Positions 28,534-37,650 of a DNA stretch of 64,000 nt are shown here, one piece after another. The notes under the pieces are model-generated. The model saw only the letters and a program-made list of their open reading frames with translations. It ran no database searches and had not been told where the DNA came from. Source of the stretch: Holophagae bacterium (lineage in GTDB: Bacteria > Acidobacteriota > Holophagae > Acanthopleuribacterales > Acanthopleuribacteraceae); assembly GCA_029263455.1 (NCBI GenBank), contig JAJCXM010000038.1, forward strand, positions 62,001-126,000, written 5' to 3'. The first letter of the stretch is position 1. Each line of letters begins with the position of its first letter. Position numbers and translations under genes: made by a program.

Positions 28534-28569
28534 CCAAATTTGTGCGGCGGCAACCGCCTAAGAATTTGG
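28534..28569. other. two-tier stem-loop between two minus-strand genes
   Basis: An outer stem CCAAATT/AATTTGG encloses an inner stem GGCGG-CAA-CCGCC. On the minus strand it follows the dioxygenase gene by about 50 bases and is itself followed, some 20 bases later, by a T-rich run. It may be a terminator for the dioxygenase or a leader element of the next gene. The rest of 28426-28620 shows nothing else. Confidence 0.35.
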
Positions 28570-28620
28570 CCAATCGGTGTCGAAGAAGAGCGGATCAGAC
28601 TTCATTGGAAAGCGTAAAGA

Positions 28621-29295
28621 TCATCCTGGCATTAGCGTGATTTCGTAGTAGCAGAACCATTCGCCAGACGGCGAACGTTTTGGAGTTAGAATCGGTTGAC
28701 CGCCATTTTTGGCCCACTTCTGCCAGTAGGGCGTCATGCGCGCGTCATCACTAAAAACCAATTGGCAAGTGGAAGCACATTGGTGGGTCTGAAACCCTGG
28801 AGCTTCCACCGTTAAGTGGATATGGCTGGGGATCCAAAGATCGCCTGTTTTTGACTTGAGCGGCCGGGGATAGCCGCCAGGCCGGATTGTGTATATGACA
28901 AAAACACCTTTTGAGTCTGTGCGAACGAAGCCAAATAAACGCGCATTGGGTTCGTCCATGGTGCCGTTTTTAGCATCATCCCAGGCGTAAAAGCCTCCAG
29001 TATCTGCCTGGAAAATACTGACTATAGCGTCCTCAATGGGTAGTCCGTTGGGGTCTTGCACACGCCCAATTAGCTTTAGCGGTTCTCCTGGCTCGCCATC
29101 CGGGACAATGCGTAACTCCGTTAATCGGGCATGTTCTTTTAATAGAGCTTTTGAGCGCAAATTCTGGTCGCGGTTTTTAGCGTCGCCGTTGAGGATGGCC
29201 TGATGTTTGGCAGTCCAGTCAAGCTCGGATTGATATTGAGTGGATTGACCCTGAGCCGATTGAATAAAGAGGCTAGACACAAGCATGACAAACAT
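28621..29295 (-). CDS. secreted intradiol ring-cleavage dioxygenase-like protein
   Basis: Intradiol dioxygenases split catechol-type rings with Fe(III) bound by two Tyr and two His. The expected motifs are present: GRVQDPNGLPIEDAIVSIFQAD as the strand pair before the active site (key residues GRV, D, NG), FYAW for the first Tyr, FVIYTIRPGGYPRP for the second Tyr and SHIHLTV for the His pair. I start at the ATG at 29295 because GAGG lies five bases upstream; this gives a clean signal peptide (MFVMLVSSLFIQSAQG). Secreted members of this family are common in soil and marine bacteria, and substrates are mostly unknown. Confidence 0.8.
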   Translation of the reverse strand: MFVMLVSSLFIQSAQGQSTQYQSELDWTAKHQAILNGDAKNRDQNLRSKALLKEHARLTELRIVPDGEPGEPLKLIGRVQDPNGLPIEDAIVSIFQADTGGFYAWDDAKNGTMDEPNARLFGFVRTDSKGVFVIYTIRPGGYPRPLKSKTGDLWIPSHIHLTVEAPGFQTHQCASTCQLVFSDDARMTPYWQKWAKNGGQPILTPKRSPSGEWFCYYEITLMPG

Positions 29296-29382
29296 GGAGA
29301 CCTCGAAGCGCTCAGACATCATATCTTAACTAAGCAAACAGTTGGGTGGCCTATAATTTTGAGAATTGTTTAGAATAGGGCT

Positions 29383-30483
29383 ATGGAACTAACGACCAAA
29401 GAAGTTTTGCGATATCAGCGTCACATTCGGCTTGACGGATTTGGCAAAGCAAATCAATTAAAGCTGAAACAGTCACGCGTTCTGATTGTCGGCGCTGGTG
29501 GCTTAGGCTGTCCTGCCGGTCTCTATTTAGCCGCAGCTGGTGTAGGTCATATTCGCATTTGTGATGGTGACCACATCGAATTAAGTAATTTGCAGAGGCA
29601 AATTGCACATCGGTCGCAAGAAGTTGGACGTAACAAGTCCGAAAGTTTGGCTGAACGAATGTTACAGATCAATGGCGACATTGAAGTCATCGCAGAGCCG
29701 CTCCATATCGACGAAGATAATGTGGTGGCTTGTATTCAAGGCTATGATTTAGTGATTGATGGCAGTGATAATTTTCGGACACGCTACTTGTTGTCCGACC
29801 ATTGTCATAAAGCGGGAATCGTCTATATATACGGGGCTATTCAACAGTTTGAAGGCCAAATATCTGTGTTTGATAGTCGCAATGGACCTTGTTATCGCTG
29901 TTTGTTTCCGGAACCCCCGCCACGAAACTTGATTCCGTCTTGTGAACAAGCTGGTGTTTTGGGCGTGCTTCCGGGAACGATTGGACTGGCTATGGCAACC
30001 GAAGCGATAAAGGTTCTGACAGGTTTGGGTCAAACCTTACAGGGTCATGTACTCATTTACGACGCTTTAGAGCCGTCATACCGCAAGATACATCTGCATA
30101 AAGACCCACATTGCCGGTTGTGTGGGGACGGCGAGTTAACATTGTCAGAGCCAGTCATAGCTGAGAGCGATGGTGTGGAGTTAGACGTTCGACGAGCTCA
30201 TGAAATGAAGCAACAGGGCGTTTCCTTTCTTGACGTGCGAGATGATATAGAAGTGGAGTTATGCCACATCGAAGGTGCCAGACACATTCCTATGCCAGAA
30301 TTGATGGCGGGTTTAGAGGAGCTCGATTCGCAGTGTGAATGGGTGGTTTTTTGTTACGACGGCATCCGTAGCTATCGAGCGGTTAAATTGATGCGTGAAT
30401 TTGGCTTCGAGCGCGTTTGGAGCATGGCAGGTGGCATCAAAGACTGGGCGGAGCACATCGAGCCTGACATGGTTCGTTACTAG
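29383..30483 (+). CDS. ThiF/MoeB-type adenylyltransferase fused to rhodanese domain
   Basis: Residues 1-240 form an E1-like enzyme that adenylates the C-terminus of a ubiquitin-like sulfur carrier (ThiS or MoaD): YQRHIRLDGFG, ATP-binding VGAGGLGCPAGLYLAAAG, SNLQRQIAH, and the zinc pairs CYRC and CRLC. Residues 265-360 are a rhodanese domain with the active-site loop CYDGIRS around its catalytic Cys, which may donate sulfur. The layout is that of MoeBR/MoeZ and eukaryotic MOCS3. No sulfur carrier gene is nearby. The next gene starts nine bases downstream. Confidence 0.88.
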   Translation: MELTTKEVLRYQRHIRLDGFGKANQLKLKQSRVLIVGAGGLGCPAGLYLAAAGVGHIRICDGDHIELSNLQRQIAHRSQEVGRNKSESLAERMLQINGDIEVIAEPLHIDEDNVVACIQGYDLVIDGSDNFRTRYLLSDHCHKAGIVYIYGAIQQFEGQISVFDSRNGPCYRCLFPEPPPRNLIPSCEQAGVLGVLPGTIGLAMATEAIKVLTGLGQTLQGHVLIYDALEPSYRKIHLHKDPHCRLCGDGELTLSEPVIAESDGVELDVRRAHEMKQQGVSFLDVRDDIEVELCHIEGARHIPMPELMAGLEELDSQCEWVVFCYDGIRSYRAVKLMREFGFERVWSMAGGIKDWAEHIEPDMVRY

Positions 30484-30491
30484 GTAGCCGA

Positions 30492-31913
30492 TTGCGATTC
30501 ACCGAACTCAGCAACCCACTTACGGAACATTTGGACGAGATGTCTGTCAACGAACAACTACAGGCGTTTCATGCGGTTGATCAAGAACTCTTAGGTTCTG
30601 TTTGGGGGCAAGGGCTCCAACAGCCGGAAATTCTACTCAAACTAAGCGTTGAGAGGCAGAAGGTACAAGCGGTCCTGCAGCGCGGTGGGACAGTAATGGT
30701 CACTGGAGCAGGAACCAGCGGTCGACTCGCGTTGATGGCGGCCAGTACGTTCGGCGGCCCCGGGAAAACGATTCATGGCGTCATGGCAGGGGGCAAGGGC
30801 GCGCTGATAAAAGCAAAGGAAGGCGCAGAAGATCACCCAAGTGAATCTGACCTCGCAAACGGACTTCTTGCCGATGTATGGATTGGCGTCTCATGTGGAC
30901 TGTCCGCGCCCTATGTTCTCCGACAAGCTCAACATCGACTGGAACATGGCATGGCTTGCACCTTGATAGGCTTTAACACGGTTGACGCGATGGTTGCGGT
31001 CAATAAAACAGCCAAGAATGCAGGCGTGGATCTTGACGAGCTGGTGAAATTCGATGATATGACCGTCATAAATCCGCTCATTGGTCCTGAAGGGTTGACC
31101 GGATCAACGCGTTTAAAGAGTGGAACCGCAACCTGGATCATATTTGCTTGGCTCTTTGCCGAAGAGCAGCCGGATGTAGCGCAAATCGGGGAGTTGATTG
31201 ATTCCATATATGTGCAAAGTCAGGAGATCTCTGGGCTAATCCAGAAAGCAGGATCAACCCTTCGGCAACGCCAATCGATTGTTTATTGGTCTGAACCTGC
31301 ATATGGACTGTTGGCGCTTACAGATGCATCTGAGTGTGGTCCTACATTTGGGGCAAATTTTGATGACGTCCGAGCTTTTGTGCGCGGTGGCTGGCCTGCG
31401 CTCGGCTGGCAGGCTCAAGGTTTAATGGGCATTGATCAGAAATTAGGATCGGCATTTCTGAACCAGCAGGATTCCGCGCTTAGAGTTCGGCTCGGCAATA
31501 GCGAAATGAGTGGCTATTTGATGCCGGAAGCGCCCTCTCATTTCCAAGCATGGGAGCGGATTTGCTGGATGAAAGTGAACCTAAATCTGTTAACAACCCT
31601 AGCCCATGTAGCCAGCGGTAAGGTTTATGGCAATCTGATGATCGATTTACGTATCAGTAACCGCAAGCTCTGGTATCGAGCGATTGGAATTATCTCAAAG
31701 ATCGGCCAAGTTCGAACCGATGTCGCTGAGCAGTTGTTAAGACAGGTAGTGGGGGCAGATTCAACCGCACATGTGGATGTTTGTTTACAGCTCGCTGCGT
31801 CTTTGAACCTAGTTGTACCAACGGTCATCTTGATGGCTAGAATGGGGTTGTCTCAAAGCTTTGCGCGCGCTCGACTGACCCGATACACAAAACTAGTTGA
31901 TGCGTTGAAGTAA
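30492..31913 (+). CDS. bacterial glucokinase-regulatory-protein homologue (two SIS domains, MurQ-related)
   Basis: The 473-residue protein is longer than MurQ (about 300) and has two SIS domains. The first has GAGTSGR at residues 72-78, AGGKGALIKAKEGAED and INPLIGPEGLTGSTRLKSGTAT (key residues GPEGL, S, R, K). The second has DASECGPTFGANFDDVRAFV and, further on, SGKVYGNLMIDLRISNRKLW. These blocks align by eye with vertebrate GCKR (GANF/DVR, DLRISNxKL). MurQ splits the lactyl ether of MurNAc-6-P; its catalytic Glu in DASEC-PTF sits here in the second domain, while the first domain has AAST instead. Whether it is an etherase or a sugar-phosphate sensor cannot be told. It starts at TTG. Confidence 0.8.
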   Translation: MRFTELSNPLTEHLDEMSVNEQLQAFHAVDQELLGSVWGQGLQQPEILLKLSVERQKVQAVLQRGGTVMVTGAGTSGRLALMAASTFGGPGKTIHGVMAGGKGALIKAKEGAEDHPSESDLANGLLADVWIGVSCGLSAPYVLRQAQHRLEHGMACTLIGFNTVDAMVAVNKTAKNAGVDLDELVKFDDMTVINPLIGPEGLTGSTRLKSGTATWIIFAWLFAEEQPDVAQIGELIDSIYVQSQEISGLIQKAGSTLRQRQSIVYWSEPAYGLLALTDASECGPTFGANFDDVRAFVRGGWPALGWQAQGLMGIDQKLGSAFLNQQDSALRVRLGNSEMSGYLMPEAPSHFQAWERICWMKVNLNLLTTLAHVASGKVYGNLMIDLRISNRKLWYRAIGIISKIGQVRTDVAEQLLRQVVGADSTAHVDVCLQLAASLNLVVPTVILMARMGLSQSFARARLTRYTKLVDALK

Positions 31914-31954
31914 GGAGCATCGTTCTTTGCCTGCAGACTAGCCTGTATGGAAAC

Positions 31955-32815
31955 TCATGATGATGTGTCGGGGTCTTGAAACTCGGGATAAAGTTCTTTT
32001 GAGCAAGTCGGACAAATGCAGTGGGTCAAGTATGCGTCAGAGTGATCGCTAATATAGGCCTCAAGCTGGTTCCAGTAACCTTTATCGTCACGTATGTTTT
32101 TACAGTTCGCGCATATTGGAATAAACCCGGTTAGCTTTTTTACGCGGTTGAGTGCGGCTTCTAAGTCAAGTTGAATGGTTGCGCGTCGGTCGACCTCAAC
32201 CTGCATTTCTTCACTGATGGCTTCGAACTTACTGCGCTGGCGACGCAATTGGTACCTCAAATTAGACATGAAGCTACCAAAAAGGGTGAACCAACCTATG
32301 ATCATGACGACAATGGCGTACTGGAATAGTTCCAGTGCCACATTGAATTCACTATCAACACGTTGAAAATCAGCAAGCAAAACACAGCTGTAGATAAGGA
32401 TGAAAGTGGTCGCAACTTTTATGTGTCCTTTTAGATCTAGCCGTAACATACCAAAGCAAAACGATGGCAACATGGCCATAACGACAACTAAACGAACGTT
32501 AGATAAGTAATATAAAGGAACGATACCCCAAAAATAGCTAAACATAATTTGCAGAAATGTCATGCTGGGGTCTTTAAAACGCATGTTTATGCCCGAGCGA
32601 AACAAAACGAAGAAGCAGAGATTGCCGGCGAGAGCCGTTGTTACCATCAGGATATAAGCTGACCTTGGCATGTAAACCAACTCAAGCATCTGAGCGGCGA
32701 ATACGGCCAGTATGTTAAGCGCGTAAGTCCCCATACCCATCGACCAACGCCGCAGACGCAGTTTCTGGGCATCCACGATCGTGTAGACACCGCTGTTAGG
32801 TATCATTGTTGCCAC
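31955..32815 (-). CDS. membrane sensor-like protein with C-terminal CxxC zinc-ribbon-type domain
   Basis: Residues 25-190 hold six hydrophobic segments. A charged helix that looks like a short coiled coil follows (about 195-240), then the domain FIPICANCKNIRDDKGYWNQ...THCICPTCSKELYPEF, with two CxxC pairs. This ending is common at the C-terminus of PAS or receiver-linked signalling proteins in several phyla, where it often replaces a kinase. Its function is not established. Here it is joined to a membrane sensor module and there is no kinase or cyclase domain. The start is taken as GTG at 32815; an ATG nine bases later is also possible. Confidence 0.65.
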   Translation of the reverse strand: MATMIPNSGVYTIVDAQKLRLRRWSMGMGTYALNILAVFAAQMLELVYMPRSAYILMVTTALAGNLCFFVLFRSGINMRFKDPSMTFLQIMFSYFWGIVPLYYLSNVRLVVVMAMLPSFCFGMLRLDLKGHIKVATTFILIYSCVLLADFQRVDSEFNVALELFQYAIVVMIIGWFTLFGSFMSNLRYQLRRQRSKFEAISEEMQVEVDRRATIQLDLEAALNRVKKLTGFIPICANCKNIRDDKGYWNQLEAYISDHSDAYLTHCICPTCSKELYPEFQDPDTSS

Positions 32816-33010
32816 GCCACCATGCAGACCTCCCCTTTAGATCTATCGAGCCAATAGGCATCTTACATAAGTCGATTCTGTCGATATTGCTTGAAATATT
32901 ACTGTGGCTAGTCGCGCTGTTGTTGTCAAATTCTGGCTCTTTCCGATTTTACCCATCTATAAGCGTGAAAACGGGCCTGCGGATGTCGCCGACTGCATTA
33001 GAATGCCTTC

Positions 33011-34633
33011 ATGAAACTAAAATCCGTTTTGCGGTCTTTGGGTTGGAAAGACTTGGCGTGCCTGCTGGTCAGTCTTTTCTTAGCATTTCAATTTACTATT
33101 AGATTGTGGTCGTTGCCGCCGACAGATTTTGATGATGCCTATATGTTTATGCGCTACGCCAAAAACATATTGGCGGGTGAAGGCTTTGTTTGGAATGCCG
33201 GTGAGCAGCCTGTTTTTGGACCAACTAGCTTGTTGTATACGTTTTGGGTCGCCTTCGTCCATATCTTCATTGAGAAATCAAGCACTTGCTTAAGGCTGGC
33301 TTCCTCGATTCCCGTCTATATGTTGGTGTTCATATTTGCGGTCATGATTCGTCGAGCTGGCCGTTTCTCAAAATCGTTTTCGTTGATGTTGCCGTCGCTC
33401 TATGTTTTTGTATTTGATCCTTACTATTTAATCCACGCTTCTAATGGCATGGATACGACACTTGCTCAGCTGGGTTCAGCAACACTAATCTTAGTCACAT
33501 TTGCTGATCGGTTGCGAATCGGCTTAGTCATCTTAGTTGCCTATCTCACGTTCCTGGCTCGCCCTGATTTGGGTTTGTATATTACGCTATTTCCGTGCTT
33601 ATGCGTTTGGTCACAATTTGGATTCAAGGAATCAATGAAATTAACGGCAGGGATCGTAGCTGCTTTGGCCACAGATACTTTGCTCAAGTGGATTTGGTTG
33701 GGCGATGTGCTGCCGCTTTCCTTTTTTGCAAAGAGACGTGGCTATTACGAAGGCTTTTTAGGCATGTTGAATTGGGACACGACCCATTACTTGTTTGAGT
33801 TTCTACTGCATGCCGCGCCATTTGTGCTGCTAGCAATTATGTTTTTGCCACGCCACAAAATTAAGTTGGCGATGGCGCTTGTGGTTCCACTGTGCTGCAC
33901 CTTGGCCTATCATCTACAAGTGGTCGCCATTATGGGCGATCATGCACGCTATTTATGGCCACAATTACCCTTTGCCATTGCCTTAGGTTTATTGAGCTAC
34001 GGGCAGGTGCAATGGCGTGAAATTCGACGCTCCTTGCCGCTTCGGCTTTTAGGTGTGCTGGTCTATATCGGACTAACATTGCTAGTCCTGGTTCGCGGGC
34101 CAAGATTTTATCGGCAAGTGATTGTCGGACCTATGAACCACTACTCGCCCAAAACTCGGTTTGATATGTCTGATCAGCAAAAGATCCAGCCGGCGGGTTG
34201 GCTGGTCGTTCTAAAGGCGATGACGGATTGGACGGCAGAAATGCCGCCAGGAACAGTCATCGCAGCCACGGAATACGGCATGCTGGCAGCGAAAAGCCCT
34301 GACCTAGTCATTATCGATATGGCGGGATTACATAATAGATACTTGGCGCACCATGGATTTGACTCTGACTATGTCTTAGATAAATGTCAGCCTTCGTTGA
34401 TTTGGATGCCTCGTCCAAATTACACCTTTATGTGGACGAAAATACTAGATCACCCTAGTTTTGTTCGTGATTACGATTTTTACCCTGGCTTATTGGATTA
34501 TGGCATTGCTATTCGTCGCGAAAGCCCGCAAGCTGGGCAACTAACCAATGATTTGACGCAGCTAGCCATGCGTTTCCACGCTATCAATCAGCTGAACAAA
34601 GCAACGATCAAACAAAATCGGAAAGACAATTAA
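33011..34633 (+). CDS. GT-C type membrane glycosyltransferase
   Basis: The 540-residue protein has about eleven hydrophobic segments. After the first it shows FDDAYMFMRYAKNILAGEGFVWN and then GPTSLLYTF, the first-loop acidic motif and helix pattern of GT-C polyprenyl-phosphate-sugar transferases of the kind found in actinobacterial and acidobacterial mannosyl/arabinosyl transfer proteins. A soluble domain ends the protein (about 390-515). It probably moves a sugar from a lipid carrier to a periplasmic acceptor; donor and acceptor are unknown. The next small gene follows by 13 bases. Confidence 0.75.
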   Translation: MKLKSVLRSLGWKDLACLLVSLFLAFQFTIRLWSLPPTDFDDAYMFMRYAKNILAGEGFVWNAGEQPVFGPTSLLYTFWVAFVHIFIEKSSTCLRLASSIPVYMLVFIFAVMIRRAGRFSKSFSLMLPSLYVFVFDPYYLIHASNGMDTTLAQLGSATLILVTFADRLRIGLVILVAYLTFLARPDLGLYITLFPCLCVWSQFGFKESMKLTAGIVAALATDTLLKWIWLGDVLPLSFFAKRRGYYEGFLGMLNWDTTHYLFEFLLHAAPFVLLAIMFLPRHKIKLAMALVVPLCCTLAYHLQVVAIMGDHARYLWPQLPFAIALGLLSYGQVQWREIRRSLPLRLLGVLVYIGLTLLVLVRGPRFYRQVIVGPMNHYSPKTRFDMSDQQKIQPAGWLVVLKAMTDWTAEMPPGTVIAATEYGMLAAKSPDLVIIDMAGLHNRYLAHHGFDSDYVLDKCQPSLIWMPRPNYTFMWTKILDHPSFVRDYDFYPGLLDYGIAIRRESPQAGQLTNDLTQLAMRFHAINQLNKATIKQNRKDN

Positions 34634-34646
34634 GGAGACCGCGTTA

Positions 34647-35042
34647 ATGACTAAGTTTCTATCCATCACATTGGCATTCTCATTCGTGTTCGCCTGCCAC
34701 AATCACCTGTTAGTGACGAAACCTGAATTAAGTCGAGAAAATACTTACATCAGTTTTGTTAAGAACACAAAACCCTATCAGGTGACCGCTGAAATCGGCG
34801 GCGAATCCATCCACCATACGAAAGTGATCGCATTTTCGGGGGAACGTTATTTGGTTGAAGTAACCCCAGGCCACGAAGATTTGGATTTGTATATCGACGG
34901 GGTTGGCATCGAAGTTGACACGTCAGATGGTTTCAAGCGAGTCGTGAGGGTAAGTGCATCTGAGACCTTTATTGACATATCATTGACGGCGCATCCAAAC
35001 AGTCAGCAATTTACATTGCAAGTTAGCCAACTCAATCCGTGA
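34647..35042 (+). CDS. small exported protein, possible lipoprotein
   Basis: I do not recognise this 131-residue protein. It has a signal-like start (MTKFLSITLAFSFVFAC) ending in Ala-Cys, which resembles but does not fully match a lipobox, and then a beta-rich polar chain without cysteine. AGGAG lies eight bases before the ATG and the gene follows the GT-C gene closely, so the two probably form an operon. Confidence 0.6.
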   Translation: MTKFLSITLAFSFVFACHNHLLVTKPELSRENTYISFVKNTKPYQVTAEIGGESIHHTKVIAFSGERYLVEVTPGHEDLDLYIDGVGIEVDTSDGFKRVVRVSASETFIDISLTAHPNSQQFTLQVSQLNP

Positions 35043-35058
35043 TTGAATAGTTTCTGGC

Positions 35059-35080
35059 GACGGGGATACGTGACCCCGTT
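35059..35080. terminator. candidate terminator hairpin
   Basis: ACGGGG and CCCCGT pair perfectly around an eight-base loop, between the small exported protein and the convergent rmuC gene. No clear T-run follows, so the call is weak. Confidence 0.3.
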
Positions 35081-35129
35081 AGATGCGTGCCATCTGTGGT
35101 CGGTAGTGGACGTCTTTATCGAAAGTCGA

Positions 35130-36530
35130 TCAGGACTCGGGATCGGTCGTCAAGCGTTCATTGCTTGGCATGGCAATTTGAGTCAGATTAGGCGCCGCTT
35201 TGTCGGATTCGACACCAAGATCCTGAAACTTGCGTGCACTCACCATAAGCCGACTTTCAAATGATCGGGCTCCCGCATTGAACGACTTAACCGCCCCCGA
35301 AAGCCCTTTACCTATCCCTTCTAGGTGGCCAGCAAAGGTCAATAACCGATCTTGCAACTCTTTGCCTAGTTCCACTACTTCTCTGGCGCTCTGCGCCATT
35401 TTTTCTTGATTCCAGCCGTATGCGACCGCTTTTAAGAGGGCGATCAAAGTGGATGGTGTAGCCAATAGAACCCTTTGTGTGGCTGCAGTTTCTATCAAGT
35501 CTGGCTTCACTTCCAGGGCAGCGCTTAAGAAATGATCGCCGGGTACAAACAGGATGACGAAATCTGGAGCTTGGGCGAATTCATCCCAGTATTTTTTACC
35601 TGCGAGCTGTTTGATATGGTTTTGAAATTGGGCCGCGTGTTGTTGCAGTTTAAGTGTGCGATCTTTAGCATCTTTAGCGTCCATGGACTCCAAGAATGCA
35701 GATAAGGGCGCTTTCGCGTCGATGATTAGCTGGCGCGAGTCTGGAAGCTTTACGATGAGGTCAGGTCGTTTCTGGCTGTCTTGTCGTTCCGATGTTGTTT
35801 GCTCGGTGAAATCGCAGTAGGGCACCATGCCCGCTAACTCCACTACACGCCGCAATTGCATTTCACCCCAGCGACCCCGAGCTTGTGGTGTCCTTAGTGC
35901 GCGCGATAATTGGACCGTTTCTTGTTGGAGATTGGCCATTGTTTCTGAAATACGGCCGAATGCATCTGCGCGACTCTTTTCTAGTTCGTGTATTTGCTGC
36001 TGAGCCGTTTTTAGGGAATCGTTAAGCGGCTTCACGAGGGCTTCAATCTTTTGTGCCCGTAGGTCCAACTCCGACTTGGATTGGCGATGTAGTTGGGCGA
36101 ACTTCTGGTTTGCTAACTCAAGAAAACGCTGGTTACTGACGTCAAGTACGTCACTTGACAGCGATTTGAACGCGTTGAGCATGTGCACGCGCGTCTCTTC
36201 CTGAAATGATTGGCGATCTGTGACTTGTTTCGTCATTTCGGTTAATCGGGTTCTGAGTTCCGTGGCTATGAGTTCGTGTTGACGTGAGAGCGCGCGTTCC
36301 TCGTCCAATTGAGTCTTGCTCTCTATTAATTCGCCACGCGCCTCAGCAAGCCTTGCTGCTAAGTCATGACTCTGTGTCGTTAGACGGATTAATTGTTCAC
36401 GAGCTTCGTCGTGACGAAGCTTCAAGGCCTTAAATTGTCTGCGTCCGATGAGCCAGCCGATAAGCAAAGCAAACGCGCCGCCGCAGATGGCCATAAGGAA
36501 TAGCCTAGTTAGCTCTGCACTCACAGCCAT
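35130..36530 (-). CDS. rmuC: RmuC family DNA recombination protein
   Basis: RmuC limits recombination-based rearrangements at inverted repeats and is predicted to be nuclease-like. The 466-residue protein has one N-terminal membrane helix (about residues 10-28), a long coiled coil (30-215), and the RmuC domain with LRTPQARGRWGEMQLRRVVELAGM near 215 (key residues GRWGE), RPDLIVKLP, IIDAKAPLSAF and FVPGDHFLSAAL. These residues (GxWGE, D, DxK) match the family core. It lies 38 bases downstream of the mglA gene, on the same strand. Confidence 0.92.
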   Translation of the reverse strand: MAVSAELTRLFLMAICGGAFALLIGWLIGRRQFKALKLRHDEAREQLIRLTTQSHDLAARLAEARGELIESKTQLDEERALSRQHELIATELRTRLTEMTKQVTDRQSFQEETRVHMLNAFKSLSSDVLDVSNQRFLELANQKFAQLHRQSKSELDLRAQKIEALVKPLNDSLKTAQQQIHELEKSRADAFGRISETMANLQQETVQLSRALRTPQARGRWGEMQLRRVVELAGMVPYCDFTEQTTSERQDSQKRPDLIVKLPDSRQLIIDAKAPLSAFLESMDAKDAKDRTLKLQQHAAQFQNHIKQLAGKKYWDEFAQAPDFVILFVPGDHFLSAALEVKPDLIETAATQRVLLATPSTLIALLKAVAYGWNQEKMAQSAREVVELGKELQDRLLTFAGHLEGIGKGLSGAVKSFNAGARSFESRLMVSARKFQDLGVESDKAAPNLTQIAMPSNERLTTDPES

Positions 36531-36568
36531 TGATTGACTCCAATTGAAGTTTGATCAGTGGTGAACGG

Positions 36569-37156
36569 CTAACCGTTCTTTTTTAGTTCCGTCAAAACTT
36601 GTTTTGCGCAGGCCTTCAATGTCTCAAATACGCCAACACCTTGGGGAGCAATTGCCTCAAAATAGGGCTCACTCTTTATACGAAGTTCATCGATGAGTTC
36701 GTCAACTGGCATGGCGGTAGGTAAGTCTCGTTTATTCAATTGCAGGATGTAAGGTATCTTCATCAGATCAAAACCCTGCTCACTTAGATTCTTTTCCAGG
36801 TTGTCGATGGATTCGAGATTGGCGTCGAAGCGCGCTTCTTGGGAGTCAGCAACAAACACAACGCCGTCGACACCCTTCAGAATTAGCTTACGACTGGCAT
36901 CATAAAAAACCTGGCCAGGAACCGTATAAAGGTGGAACCTGACTCTTAGTGACCTCACCATGCCCAGGTCTAGCGGCAGAAAGTCGAAAAAGAGGGTTCG
37001 ATCAGTTTCCGTCGCTAACGAAATGAGTTTCCCTTTTGTGTTGGGGTTAGTCTTGTCGTAAATGTACTGCAGGTTGGTTGTTTTACCGCACAGACCAGGT
37101 CCGTAATAAACAATTTTGCAGTTTACTTCACGAGAGGCGTAATTGATGAAAGCCAT
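36569..37156 (-). CDS. mglA: MglA, Ras-like polarity GTPase
   Basis: MglA is the small GTPase that sets the leading cell pole and drives gliding and type IV pilus motility in Myxococcus; related pairs occur in many phyla. The 195-residue protein is almost a full match by eye: MAFINYASREVNCKIVYYGPGLCGKTTNLQ split here as the start MAFINY and the P-loop GPGLCGKT at residues 19-26, ATETDRTLFFDFLP, TVPGQVFYDASR in place of the usual DxxG, and the base-recognition motif NKRD. It follows the mglB gene by eleven bases. A second MglA-like gene lies 1.8 kb away, across the DnaA-box region. Confidence 0.93.
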   Translation of the reverse strand: MAFINYASREVNCKIVYYGPGLCGKTTNLQYIYDKTNPNTKGKLISLATETDRTLFFDFLPLDLGMVRSLRVRFHLYTVPGQVFYDASRKLILKGVDGVVFVADSQEARFDANLESIDNLEKNLSEQGFDLMKIPYILQLNKRDLPTAMPVDELIDELRIKSEPYFEAIAPQGVGVFETLKACAKQVLTELKKNG

Positions 37157-37167
37157 ATCTCTTCTCG

Positions 37168-37650
37168 CTATCCAAACAGGTTATCAATGTCTTCGTCGGT
37201 GATTTCAGAAAACGCAGATTCAATCTCTTCCGACTTTTGGCTGCGCGAAGCTTTTTCTAAGATTTCTTTGAAAATTCCTTCCAATTCTCCAGAGGTCTTT
37301 TTAACACGTAAGCGAACTAGCCCTAGGGAGGAACGATCATCAAAAATAATGACCAAAATCAGGCGGTTAGCCACAATGGAGATGTGGATGTGATCTTTTT
37401 TGCCTTCATGGAAAAGAATCGAGAATTCTTTTTCGCCAATCAGTTTGGCCAAGCCATCAGTGGCCGCCACGTTTCCGGCTGTTAATGACGCCAAAGAGGT
37501 AGCATCTATACTGTCAACATCACCCGAGCCAGCGATATGTTGGCCCGCCTTGTCTACCAAATAAACGATCTTACCGCGAGCGTCACCGTGAAGTTGGTCG
37601 ATAACGGCCTGAATCTTCCGGTACTCCTCGTCAAACATGATCAAATCCAT
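37168..37650 (-). CDS. mglB: MglB-type roadblock/LC7 protein (MglA GAP)
   Basis: MglB is the GTPase-activating partner of MglA. The 160-residue protein has a roadblock/LC7 fold with the MglB-typical GKIVYLVDKAGQHIAGSG, a conserved small-residue helix (SLASLTAGNVAATDGLAKLIG, key residues SLTAGN) and FHEGKKDHIHI. The C-terminus is a charged helix and an acidic end (ITDEDIDNLFG) often seen in MglB proteins. AGAGGA lies nine bases before the chosen ATG; an ATG twelve bases later is an alternative. It is the first gene of mglB-mglA-rmuC. Confidence 0.9.
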   Translation of the reverse strand: MDLIMFDEEYRKIQAVIDQLHGDARGKIVYLVDKAGQHIAGSGDVDSIDATSLASLTAGNVAATDGLAKLIGEKEFSILFHEGKKDHIHISIVANRLILVIIFDDRSSLGLVRLRVKKTSGELEGIFKEILEKASRSQKSEEIESAFSEITDEDIDNLFG

